From Paenibacillus farraposensis (GTDB lineage Bacteria; Bacillota; Bacilli; Paenibacillales; Paenibacillaceae): a DNA stretch of 64,000 nucleotides. The notes under the pieces were generated by a model. That model did no database searches and was not told the DNA's origin. It worked only from the letters and a program-made list of their open reading frames with translations. The position numbers and the translations under genes were made by a program. The stretch is taken from contig NZ_JAFFQR010000084.1 in the NCBI RefSeq assembly GCF_020736845.1, positions 108,042 to 172,041 on the forward strand, written 5' to 3'. This document shows, piece by piece, positions 1 to 7,696 of the stretch (its first letter is position 1; every line of letters begins with the position of its first letter).

Positions 1-2
1 GG

Positions 3-869
3 GAAAGTTTCGGGATCACTCCCGATTCGAACCCGATGGTGATGTACTATAACAAAAAGGTATTTAAGGAAGCAGGCGTGAAGACACCGCAAGAATATGA
101 GGACGAAGGCCAGTGGAACTGGGATGCTTTTGAGGAAGTCACATCAAAGCTGAAGGCTGCCGGAAAGCAAGGCTATATTGCGGAAAGCTGGTGGGCGCAT
201 TGGTATTCATGGGTGTGGTCGAACGGTGGACGGATTTTTGATGAGCAAGGCAAGTATGTACTGGATCACAATGAAAAGGGCAAGGAAGCCTTCCGTTTCA
301 TGTACGATATGGTGAACAAGAGAAATGCAGTATACCTCGGATCGCTTCCTGAGGGGCAAGGGGCAGATACGATGTTCATGTGCAATCAGGTCGGCATGCT
401 GGCAGCGGGAAGATGGCTGGAGCCTTTGTTTAGCCAAAATGAAAACCTCGATTTTGATTATATTTACTGGCCCTCGAACACGGGCAAAAATGAACCTGTC
501 GCCATACCGGTTGCCTATGTAGCCGTAAACAGACAGAGTCCGCATTTACAAGAAGCCATGAAGCTGGCAGCGTTCTACGTCTCAGTGAAGGGGCAGGAGG
601 CCCGACTGGTTGAAGGCGGGAATGCGATGGGTACGCTGGCCGCTGCAGATGAAAGTATCATGAAAAAGGCGACGATTGAGCATTCCAGCTACTTGACCGA
701 AGGACGGAACAAAGGGCATGTGCATGGCTCTGCACTGGCCTATGATGCCCGGGTGCCGGGCTTAACCTCGGATATCACAGAAGCGATTGACCTGATGCTC
801 CTCGGGAAACAGGATGCTGATGCCACGATTGAGAAGCTGAATCAGCTCATATCCAAGGCGGTCAAGTAA
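3..869 (+). CDS. ABC sugar transporter substrate-binding protein, 3' part
   Basis: This is the C-terminal 288 residues of a family 1 extracellular solute-binding protein; the open frame runs in from the left edge, so the start, signal peptide and lipobox are missing. The visible part has the features of sugar-binding lipoproteins: a VMYYNKKVFKEAGV segment, an NWDAFEEVTSKLK helix, a GMLAAGRW segment, and a C-terminal run of helices that normally closes the second lobe. In the family it captures an oligosaccharide outside the membrane and hands it to MalF/MalG-type permeases. No permease gene follows on this strand; the next gene is convergent after a hairpin, so any permeases would lie upstream, outside the window. 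The substrate cannot be read from the sequence. Confidence 0.85.
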   Translation, partial: ESFGITPDSNPMVMYYNKKVFKEAGVKTPQEYEDEGQWNWDAFEEVTSKLKAAGKQGYIAESWWAHWYSWVWSNGGRIFDEQGKYVLDHNEKGKEAFRFMYDMVNKRNAVYLGSLPEGQGADTMFMCNQVGMLAAGRWLEPLFSQNENLDFDYIYWPSNTGKNEPVAIPVAYVAVNRQSPHLQEAMKLAAFYVSVKGQEARLVEGGNAMGTLAAADESIMKKATIEHSSYLTEGRNKGHVHGSALAYDARVPGLTSDITEAIDLMLLGKQDADATIEKLNQLISKAVK

Positions 870-1002
870 GCACGGGATACGACCGTGACGGGGGAATATG
901 TCGGGATCGGCCGTCGGATTTTTCAGGGTCCAGAAAGGCCGTTTTCCATGATCCCCACATCGGTATTGCTGGAATCAGTTAAGGCAAAGCGATCCGGTAA
1001 GG

Positions 1003-1056
1003 CAAAAAAACGTCCCGACTCCGTTTCCAATCTGGAGCACCGAGGCGTTTTTTTTT
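1003..1056. terminator. Bidirectional intrinsic terminator between convergent genes
   Basis: An A-run and ACG at 1004-1012 face a GAGGCG plus T-run at 1042-1056, with inner pairing of CCGTTTCC against GGAGCACCG. It serves the binding-protein gene on the plus strand, and read on the other strand it lies just inside the end of the cyclase gene. The stem is imperfect. The 190 bases between the two genes hold nothing else I can support. Confidence 0.55.
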
Positions 1057-1062
1057 CAAAAA

Positions 1063-2955
1063 TTACCCTCCCCCGTATTTCTTAACATAATGGCCCAGCG
1101 CCAGAAGCGGCCAGATGTACCGGTAGCTGTGATAGCGGATGTAAAAATACCCCGGTAAACCGGCACCGGTCGGATACGCGCTTGCCCAGCCGTCTTCGTG
1201 CAGCAGTTCGATCAATCTGGCGGTACCTCGCTCGATCTCGGGCGTAGGCCGGTTGTGCACCGCGATCAGCGCGTCGAGCGCCCAGGCCGTTTGCGAAGGC
1301 GTGCTGGCGTAAAGCGGTACATAACGCTCTGCCTGATCGCTGCGGCACGATTCCCCCCAGCCGCCGTCCGCGTTTTGGATGGCAAGCAGCCAATCCGCCC
1401 CTTTGGTTACAGCGGCATGATCGGAAGGAAGCCCCACGGCCTTCAGGCCCGTTAGCGCCGCCCAAGTCCCGTAAATGTAGCATATCCCCCAGTGGCCGTA
1501 CCATGAACCGTCCGGCTGCTGATGGCTGGTCAGCCAGTCGGCTCCGCGTTGGATAAAGCCGTGCCGGATGCCAAGCTTGGCAAAATTCCCAAGGTACTCC
1601 AGCGCTCGACCGGTGAGATCCGCCTCTGACGGATCGGTGGCCGCCGATTTCGCCCCTTCGATCGCCAGCCAGGTGAGCATTTGCTTGTCGGTGTTTTTTT
1701 CAAAGGCCGGCCAGCCTCCGTCGTCGTTTTGCATCGATATCACCCAGTTAAGGCCGCGGTTCCAAGATTCGAGATAAGCGGGATCGCGTTCGGACAGGCT
1801 GTGAATGGCGCGAAGGGCGGCCGTGGAGTCGTCGACGTCGGGGATGATCGTATTAGTGTCGGAAAATCCCCAGCCGCCGGGAGCGGCACCGGGGTTGTGA
1901 ATCCGCCAATCTCCGGCTTTGCGATGCTGCTTGGACCGTAAATAGGCGGCAGCTTTTTGCATCGCGGGATACCTGGCGCTCACTCCGGCTTCCTGCAGCG
2001 CATAGGCCAGTAGGGCAGTATCCCAGACGGTGGAGGGGGAGTTTTGGATGGTGGTGTATCCGTCAACCTTGCAGCGCATGGCGAACAAGCCGTCAAGCGC
2101 GTGCGTGATCACCGGATGCTGCGGGTCGTATCCAAGGGCCAGCAGCGCGAACAGCATCAGCACGGTGCTGCTGGCGTACGTGTACAGGGTTCCGTCTTCC
2201 TCAATCCGTTCCAGCATATACTGCTCCGCCTTTTTTACCGCCGTTTGGTGGATTCGCTGCGGTGTGCCGACCAGATGGACGAGCGCGGACTGGATGTGCT
2301 CCAGCAGCTTGCGGTTTTCCCGGGAGAGCGGCTCCTCGTCTGGGCTTCGGTTGGTATAAAGCTCGCTTAAATCGGGAGTATGGGGGGATTTAACGGAAAA
2401 ACCCCGATCGGTCATAATGAGCAGCGGGACCAGATGGACGCGGGAATAGGCGGAAAAATCAAAAAAACTGAGCGGCAAAGAGGAAGGTAGCAGCAGCATT
2501 TCAATCGGAATGAGCGAAAGCGGGGCGGGCCATTTCCTTTGCCCGGTCGCAGCCAGCAGCGCATTGGTTAGGAGGCTCGCCGCTTTTCCAATGCCGCCCT
2601 GGTCCAGAATGTAGCGCTTTGCCCGCTGAACCGGTTCGTCTTTTGGCTGACTGTACCCGGAGTACAACAACGCGTAATACGCTTCGACCGTCGCGGAAAG
2701 GTTGCCTTCTTCCTCATCCTTATACCACCTCCAGCAGCCTTCAGGTTGCTGCGCGGCAAGGATGCGGTCATGCAGCCCCCGGATCAGGTCCTCCTTCTCC
2801 ACGTTTAACGTGCGAAAAAGAATGATCGTGTATGTGTCGAGCATCGTCCCGTTTTCAAAACAAAAACGCCAGGTGCCGTCCGGCTGCTGCCTTTGGATGA
2901 GCTCGCCGGACAGCCGGCGGATCTCCTCGCGGATTCCGGTAATGTTTTGGCCCAT
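1063..2955 (-). CDS. sqhC: Squalene-hopene / sporulenol cyclase (SqhC-like)
   Basis: A class II terpene cyclase of 630 residues, close to the usual 630. The catalytic acid motif DXDD is D373-V-D375-D376, and QW-type repeats (QPDGTWRF, QQPDGSWYG, QNADGGWGE, QNDDGGWPAFEKN) are spread along the chain. The family protonates and cyclises squalene to hopene, or in Bacillus cyclises tetraprenyl-beta-curcumene to sporulenol. The QNSPSTVWDTALLAYAL stretch resembles B. subtilis SqhC as I remember it, so sporulenol-type activity is possible, but hopene synthesis cannot be excluded. It is probably a monotopic membrane enzyme. The ATG at 2955 is preferred over the longer frame because AAGGAGGG stands 8 bases upstream. 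No prenyl synthase partner is next to it. Confidence 0.88.
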   Translation of the reverse strand: MGQNITGIREEIRRLSGELIQRQQPDGTWRFCFENGTMLDTYTIILFRTLNVEKEDLIRGLHDRILAAQQPEGCWRWYKDEEEGNLSATVEAYYALLYSGYSQPKDEPVQRAKRYILDQGGIGKAASLLTNALLAATGQRKWPAPLSLIPIEMLLLPSSLPLSFFDFSAYSRVHLVPLLIMTDRGFSVKSPHTPDLSELYTNRSPDEEPLSRENRKLLEHIQSALVHLVGTPQRIHQTAVKKAEQYMLERIEEDGTLYTYASSTVLMLFALLALGYDPQHPVITHALDGLFAMRCKVDGYTTIQNSPSTVWDTALLAYALQEAGVSARYPAMQKAAAYLRSKQHRKAGDWRIHNPGAAPGGWGFSDTNTIIPDVDDSTAALRAIHSLSERDPAYLESWNRGLNWVISMQNDDGGWPAFEKNTDKQMLTWLAIEGAKSAATDPSEADLTGRALEYLGNFAKLGIRHGFIQRGADWLTSHQQPDGSWYGHWGICYIYGTWAALTGLKAVGLPSDHAAVTKGADWLLAIQNADGGWGESCRSDQAERYVPLYASTPSQTAWALDALIAVHNRPTPEIERGTARLIELLHEDGWASAYPTGAGLPGYFYIRYHSYRYIWPLLALGHYVKKYGGG

Positions 2956-3125
2956 TCCCTGCTCCCTCCTTGTCATCGTCATCCCCATTATATGAGACCC
3001 GGGAAACCAATTTTCACGTTTGTAAAAAAATATGCCGGGCAAGCGACGTGGCGGAATGCGGGCGTAAAATCATCGCGACCACTTGTTGCAGGATGGCTTT
3101 TCCGTTTTTTTCACGGCTGACAACA

Positions 3126-3758
3126 TTAGGCGTTCCTCTGCTCCTTTTGATGCTTTTTTCGATACTGCAACGGGGTATGTCCGGTGAAATGCTTGAATAC
3201 ACGGCCAAAGTGAGCGATGGTGTCAAAGCCAGTTTTTTCAGCAATAGCGGTCACCTTCCAGCTTGTTTCTCTCAGATATGCCCGGGCCTGCTGCACCCGG
3301 ATGTCCTGGAGATACTCTATCAGGGTAAAGCCTGTGGTCTGCTTGAAAATTCGGCACAAATATGTGCTGCTAATATAAAAATGCCCTGCCAACTGCTCCA
3401 GCGACAGCTTCCCGGCATAGTGGGCATGCAGATATTCAATCACCGAATACACTCGCTGCTGCTTCTCGCTGCGCTCTGGCGCTATCGTATCGGGAGCGGC
3501 CGATTGTATGCGGTGGATGCGGATCAGCAGCCGGATCAGCAAGCTTTGGAGATACAGATGGCGGCAGGCGTGTTCTTGATGGTATTCCTCCAGCATTTGC
3601 CGGAACAGTTGCTCCAGCTCGCGCTGCTCCTCTACTGAAGGTCGGAGCAGGAATCTTTTCCCAGGAAGAAGCGTGAGGATAAAATATGTATGCTTTTCCG
3701 ATAAATTCACAATAAAAGCGAAGATTTTGCTCTTTTTTATACTATAAAATAGAAGCAA
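3126..3758 (-). pseudogene. AraC-family regulator, N-terminally truncated remnant
   Basis: A frame of 210 codons ends in a clear AraC/XylS DNA-binding domain: two helix-turn-helix units around LSLEQLAGHFYISSTYLCRI and VTAIAEKTGFDTIAHFGRVF, followed by the usual PLQYRKKH ending. Full-length members with a cupin sensor are about 270-300 residues; here the N-terminal half is short, starts at a TTG without a convincing ribosome binding site, and the upstream DNA is the start region of the divergent oxidoreductase gene. I read it as a gene that has lost its 5' end. It could still be expressed as a short DNA-binding protein, so the pseudogene call is an inference. Confidence 0.6.
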
Positions 3759-3772
3759 TTCATGTAAAGGGT

Positions 3773-5068
3773 GTGAAGGTATTGGCTAAAACCAAATATG
3801 CACTTGTAGGCATCGGAGGCAGAGCCGAATTTTTTTACGGTGAGGTTGTCACCGCTTTCAAAAGAACATCGGAGCTGATCGCATTCTGTGACGTAAATCA
3901 GACAAGAATGGATTATGCCAATCGGCTGCTGCAGGAGAAATACGACCATGAGCCGATTCCGACCTACAAAGCTCATGAGTTTGAACGGATGATCGCGGAA
4001 ACAAAGCCGGACATCGTGATTGTCACGACGATTGACCGGGTGCATCATCGTTATATTATTCGGGCAATGGAGCTGGGCTGTGATGTCATTTCCGAGAAGC
4101 CGATGACGGTGGATGAGGACAAATGCCAGGATATTTTGGATGCAATAGACCGCACGGGACGGAATTTGCGTGTCACCTTTAATTACCGCTATGCGCCCCA
4201 TAATACGAAGATCCGCGAGATCATCATGGATGGAACGCTTGGCGACATTTTATCGGTCAATTTCGAATGGTTGCTGAACACACAGCATGGTGCGGATTAT
4301 TTCCGGCGGTGGCATCGGGATAAGCGCAATAGCGGCGGTCTGCTGGTGCATAAATCTACGCATCATTTTGATCTGATGAACTTTTGGCTCGGCTCGAAAC
4401 CGGAGACCGTATATGCGATGGGCGATCTGAAATTTTACGGCCGGGAAAATGCCGAGCAGCGCGGTGTGACTGCGTTCTATCAGCGGGCTTACGGCAGTAA
4501 GGCCGCGGAAAATGATCCGTTCGCATTGCATCTTGACCGCAACGAGCATCTGAAAAGCATGTACCTCGATGCGGAGCATGAGGATGGCTATCTGCGTGAT
4601 CAGAGCGTATTTGGTGACAATATCAGCATCGAGGATACGCTCAGTGTCATGGTGAAGTACAAGAACAAGGCCGTGATGAATTACTCGCTGAATGCTTACA
4701 TGCCTTGGGAAGGCTTTATCATTGTATTTAACGGCACCAAGGGACGGATGGAGGTTCGGGTATCCGAGCAATCCTATGTTAATTCTGGTGGCAGCAAGGC
4801 AGATGAGGGGGCGCTAAAAGAGAAGACGATCACGATTTATCCCCATTTTGCAGCACCTTATGAGGTCGAAGTGGAGGAAGGCGCAGGGGGGCATGGCGGG
4901 GGAGATCCGGTCATGTTGCGGGACATTTTTGATAAGCCGGCAGAGGATCGTTTTCATCGTGCTGCTTCACATATCGACGGCGCATGGTCCATTTTAACAG
5001 GCATCGCTGCCAACCGCTCTATGCTTACAGGTCTACCGGTAAAGGTGGATGAACTGGTGCGTTTGTAG
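3773..5068 (+). CDS. Gfo/Idh/MocA family oxidoreductase
   Basis: A 431-residue NAD(P)-dependent oxidoreductase of the Gfo/Idh/MocA type. The N-terminal Rossmann fold starts with VGIGGRAEFFYG, and the EKPMTVDE stretch carries the conserved EKP lysine that contacts cofactor and substrate. The C-terminal half is the alpha/beta substrate domain with a lysine/histidine cluster (VHKSTHHFDLMNFWLGS). Family members oxidise or reduce sugars, inositols or pseudo-disaccharides; the substrate here is unknown. The start is uncertain: GTG at 3773 or TTG at 3782, with AAAGGG or GAAGG as weak binding sites. It stands alone, ending in a strong terminator, with the AraC remnant divergent upstream. Confidence 0.85.
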   Translation: MKVLAKTKYALVGIGGRAEFFYGEVVTAFKRTSELIAFCDVNQTRMDYANRLLQEKYDHEPIPTYKAHEFERMIAETKPDIVIVTTIDRVHHRYIIRAMELGCDVISEKPMTVDEDKCQDILDAIDRTGRNLRVTFNYRYAPHNTKIREIIMDGTLGDILSVNFEWLLNTQHGADYFRRWHRDKRNSGGLLVHKSTHHFDLMNFWLGSKPETVYAMGDLKFYGRENAEQRGVTAFYQRAYGSKAAENDPFALHLDRNEHLKSMYLDAEHEDGYLRDQSVFGDNISIEDTLSVMVKYKNKAVMNYSLNAYMPWEGFIIVFNGTKGRMEVRVSEQSYVNSGGSKADEGALKEKTITIYPHFAAPYEVEVEEGAGGHGGGDPVMLRDIFDKPAEDRFHRAASHIDGAWSILTGIAANRSMLTGLPVKVDELVRL

Positions 5069-5092
5069 CGAGGCAGCAAGATAATAATCAGA

Positions 5093-5134
5093 CAGTCCCC
5101 TCCTTATTGGGCTCGCGGAGGGGGCTGCTTTTTT
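5093..5134 (+). terminator. Intrinsic terminator
   Basis: Perfect 11-base arms CAGTCCCCTCC (5093-5103) and GGAGGGGGCTG (5117-5127, with one G-T pair) are followed by a T-run. It ends the oxidoreductase transcript. Confidence 0.85.
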
Positions 5135-5158
5135 GTTGATGTAATTGGAACTTTTATA

Positions 5159-5176
5159 TTGTGAATTATTGCACAA
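5159..5176. promoter_or_regulatory. Rex-like redox operator over the adhA -35
   Basis: TTGTGAATTATTGCACAA matches the Rex consensus TTGTGAA-N4-TTCACAA at all but one position. Rex is the NADH-sensing repressor of fermentation genes in Firmicutes. The site covers the -35 hexamer (5169-5174) of the promoter in front of a fermentative alcohol dehydrogenase, the position expected for repression when NADH is low. Confidence 0.7.
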
Positions 5177-5196
5177 ATCCCCTGCGTGAGTATAAT
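5169..5196 (+). promoter_or_regulatory. Sigma-A promoter of adhA
   Basis: TTGCAC at 5169-5174 and a perfect TATAAT at 5191-5196 are 16 bases apart. Transcription would begin near 5203, giving a leader of about 60 bases before the ATG at 5262. Confidence 0.7.
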
Positions 5197-5261
5197 GAAT
5201 TAGAGGAAAGGTTGAGATATATTTGTGTATTACAAGATAATTCTATATAAGGAGTGATCAC

Positions 5262-6278
5262 ATGAAAGCAGCAGTTGTTACCAAAGACAAGAGAGTCAGT
5301 GTAGAAGAGAAACCTTTGCGTTCCCTGAAACATGGAGAAGCTTTAGTCCAAGTGGAATATTGCGGGGTTTGCCACACAGATTTACATGTGAAAAATGCAG
5401 ATTTCGGTGATGTCACAGGCAGGGTTTTGGGGCATGAAGGCATTGGAAAAGTTATTGAATTAGGTGAAGGGGTAACCAGTCTTAAAATTGGTGATCGCGT
5501 AAGTATTGCCTGGATGTTCGAAAGCTGCGGTCACTGCGAATATTGCTTAACCGGGCGGGAAACGTTGTGCCGTGAAGTTAAAAATGCGGGATACACCGTA
5601 GACGGTGCAATGGCAGAACAGTGCATTGTCACAGCTGACTACGCAGTCAAAGTACCGGATCGTCTTGACCCTGCCGCTGCAAGCAGTGTAACTTGCGCAG
5701 GGGTTACAACATATAAAGCAGTTAAAGTAAGTGAAATCAGACCAGGACAATGGATCGGTATCTTCGGCATTGGCGGCTTGGGCAACCTGGCTGTACAATA
5801 TGCAAAGAACGTGTTCAATGCTAAAGTCGTAGCCTTTGACATCAGTGATGAAAAGCTCGAACTGGCCAAAAAAGTCGGTGCCGACTATGTCGTTAACAGC
5901 CTGAAAGAAGATCCGGTCGCCCGGGCCAAGGAGCTAACGAACGGTGCTGGTCTGGATGCAACCGTGATTACTGCTGTTGCCAAAACACCTTTCAACCAGG
6001 CAATCGATGTTGTGAAGGCTGGCGCGCGTGTTGTAGCTGTAGGTCTTCCAACCGATAAGATGGATCTCGACATTCCGCGTCTCGTTCTGGACGGTATTCA
6101 AGTGATCGGCTCCTTGGTCGGCACTCGTGAAGACCTGAAAGAAGCGTTCCAGTTCGCTGCCGAAGGTAAAGTCGTTCCTATTGTACAAAAACGTCCGATT
6201 GAAGACATTAATCATATCTTCGATGAGATGGAGAATGGCAAAATCCAAGGGCGCATGGTCATTGATTTCACGAAATAA
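5262..6278 (+). CDS. adhA: Zinc-dependent alcohol dehydrogenase (AdhA type)
   Basis: A 338-residue medium-chain dehydrogenase, probably reducing acetaldehyde to ethanol with NADH in the cytoplasm. Catalytic zinc ligands are C37 and H58 (GHEGIGKV), plus a downstream Cys in the SVTCAG segment. The structural zinc site is C89, C92, C95 and C103. The cofactor fold is [17 protein letters not shown], with V-V-A-F-D-I-S-D ending the second strand in an acidic residue, typical of NAD preference. ATAAGGAG precedes the ATG at good spacing. The Rex-like operator over the promoter fits a role in redox balance during oxygen limitation. The gene is monocistronic, with a terminator behind it. Confidence 0.93.
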   Translation: MKAAVVTKDKRVSVEEKPLRSLKHGEALVQVEYCGVCHTDLHVKNADFGDVTGRVLGHEGIGKVIELGEGVTSLKIGDRVSIAWMFESCGHCEYCLTGRETLCREVKNAGYTVDGAMAEQCIVTADYAVKVPDRLDPAAASSVTCAGVTTYKAVKVSEIRPGQWIGIFGIGGLGNLAVQYAKNVFNAKVVAFDISDEKLELAKKVGADYVVNSLKEDPVARAKELTNGAGLDATVITAVAKTPFNQAIDVVKAGARVVAVGLPTDKMDLDIPRLVLDGIQVIGSLVGTREDLKEAFQFAAEGKVVPIVQKRPIEDINHIFDEMENGKIQGRMVIDFTK

Positions 6279-6341
6279 ATGCCAATCTTCGGGTAGGCCC
6301 TGACCCAGACAACTTCGACTTTTAAATTCAGCTTATGACAA

Positions 6342-6379
6342 GCGCCGTTTCTTTCTTCGTCGAAAGGAGCGGCGTTTTT
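6342..6379 (+). terminator. Intrinsic terminator of adhA
   Basis: GCGCCGTTTCTTTC faces GAAAGGAGCGGCG around a six-base loop and is followed by TTTTT. Confidence 0.8.
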
Positions 6380-6494
6380 GCATGCGATGGGTCAGTGAGT
6401 CACAGCATCCCACCCCCTCTATATGTTATGATAGGGTTATGAGAAAAGAGACGGTTGGGAAGTTTGTTAAAATGAAGACACCCCGGAGGGCCCG

Positions 6495-7517
6495 ATGAAC
6501 AAGACAATTGCAGATATAGCCCAAATGGCCGGTGTGGCCAAAAGTACAGTATCGCGATATTTAAACGGAGGTGCTGTCAGTGTAGATACGAGACGCAAAA
6601 TTGAACAGGTGGTCAAGGCTACAGGTTATGTGCCCAATACCTTTGCCCAGAGCCTTAAAGCGAAGCGGACCAACATTATCGGAACTGTTGTGCCGCGCCT
6701 GGATTCCTTTGCGACATCTCACACGCTGATGGGCATTGACGAGGAACTGCGCTCCCGGCATTATCAGATGCTGATCTCCAATACGAGCCAGGATGTGAAG
6801 CGTGAAATAGAAGCTCTCTATGAGCTGGGACGACAAAAAATTTCCGGCATTATTTTGCTGGCTGCCCAAATTACAGACGAGCATCTGACCGCGATTCGCG
6901 ATATTCGCATTCCGGTGTTGCTGGTGGGCCAGCAGCATGAGCAGATTCATAGCCTGATCCATAATGACTACCACGCAGGATATGATATTGGCGCGTATGT
7001 TCTTTCACAAGGACACCGTGAAATTGCCTATGTCGGTGTTACAGAGAAAGATGTTGCTGTCGGTGTGCAGCGCAAAGAGGGCTTTAAGCAGGCTGTTCGG
7101 GATGCCATGCCTGCGGGGACTTATTCAGACGATGCGTTGCTGGCTGCAGGGTATGATATCAGATTCTATGAAACCGGATTTAAAATGTTTGATGCACGCA
7201 TGGCTGCGTCTGCCATTTTAGACCAGTTCAAGCCGTCATTAATGGTGTGTGCAACCGATAATATTGCGCTTGGCGTGATCAATGCGGCTTATTCCAGAGG
7301 GATTGCAATCCCGTCGGAATTATCAGTGACCGGCTTCGGGGGATACGATATTACAGAGGTCATACACCCTGCGCTGACAACTGTTCAATACCCGTATATG
7401 GAGGCTGGACGCGTAGCGGCGCAAAATATTATGCGCCTGGTAGAGCATCAACCGGTAGAGCAAGTGACAGTCATGAATTATGCACTTATTGAAAGAGAAA
7501 GCGTTGACAAGCGCTGA
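6495..7517 (+). CDS. scrR: LacI-family repressor of the sucrose genes
   Basis: A 340-residue LacI/GalR regulator. Residues 1-55 form the helix-turn-helix and hinge helix (IADIAQMAGVAKSTVSRYLN); the remainder is a periplasmic-binding-protein-like effector domain. It lies immediately upstream of the GH32 hydrolase and sucrose PTS genes on the same strand. The 180-base gap contains four copies of a GGAACCGGTTCC-type palindrome, the kind of site this family binds, so it is very probably the repressor of those genes with sucrose or sucrose-6-phosphate as inducer. The gene name is assigned by context. The promoter for the hydrolase begins inside its last codons. Confidence 0.85.
   Translation: MNKTIADIAQMAGVAKSTVSRYLNGGAVSVDTRRKIEQVVKATGYVPNTFAQSLKAKRTNIIGTVVPRLDSFATSHTLMGIDEELRSRHYQMLISNTSQDVKREIEALYELGRQKISGIILLAAQITDEHLTAIRDIRIPVLLVGQQHEQIHSLIHNDYHAGYDIGAYVLSQGHREIAYVGVTEKDVAVGVQRKEGFKQAVRDAMPAGTYSDDALLAAGYDIRFYETGFKMFDARMAASAILDQFKPSLMVCATDNIALGVINAAYSRGIAIPSELSVTGFGGYDITEVIHPALTTVQYPYMEAGRVAAQNIMRLVEHQPVEQVTVMNYALIERESVDKR
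7496..7509 (+). promoter_or_regulatory. Possible cre (CcpA) site overlapping the sucrose promoter
   Basis: AGAAAGCGTTGACA matches 12 of 14 positions of the catabolite-responsive element TGWAARCGYTWNCW and its last six bases are the -35 hexamer. Binding of CcpA there would block the promoter when glucose is present. The two mismatches include the outer T, so this is a candidate only. Confidence 0.45.
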
Positions 7518-7533
7518 ACAGATGGATTATAAT
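7504..7533 (+). promoter_or_regulatory. Sigma-A promoter for scrB-scrA
   Basis: A perfect TTGACA at 7504-7509 and a perfect TATAAT at 7528-7533 with an 18-base spacer. The -35 lies inside the 3' end of the repressor gene. Operator 1 (7540-7551) covers the expected start site. Confidence 0.8.
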
Positions 7534-7539
7534 TTCTTC

Positions 7540-7661
7540 GAAACCGGTTCCATAGTATTCGGGCACAGATTGGAATCGGTTGCAAATCCATGGATGAGTT
7601 ATTTTTTTAATCAGTCTGGAACCGGTTCCTCTTCTTTTTTTATTATATTGGAACCGGTTCC
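7540..7661. promoter_or_regulatory. Cluster of four LacI-type operators
   Basis: Four palindromes lie between repressor and hydrolase: GAAACCGGTTCC (7540-7551), TTGGAATCGGTTGCAA (7570-7585, imperfect), and two perfect GGAACCGGTTCC copies (7618-7629 and 7650-7661). Their dyad centres are 7545.5, 7577.5, 7623.5 and 7655.5, so they form two pairs with 32-base spacing, close to three helical turns. The first pair sits on the start site, the second in the leader before the ATG at 7697. Confidence 0.85.
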
Positions 7662-7696
7662 TGTTACAGAAGTTTTAATAAAAATGAGGTACACCT

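Noticed and set aside
885..1085. 66-codon plus-strand frame after the binding-protein gene
   Set aside because: It has no ribosome binding site, reads through the terminator into the convergent cyclase gene and shows no family character.
1082..1504. 140-codon minus-strand frame inside the cyclase gene
   Set aside because: It is an arginine-rich shifted reading of the real cyclase frame in GC-rich DNA.
7618..7640. GGAACCGGTTCC followed by T-run read as a terminator of the LacI gene
   Set aside because: The palindrome has no loop and cannot fold as a hairpin of useful stability; it is one of four operator copies.
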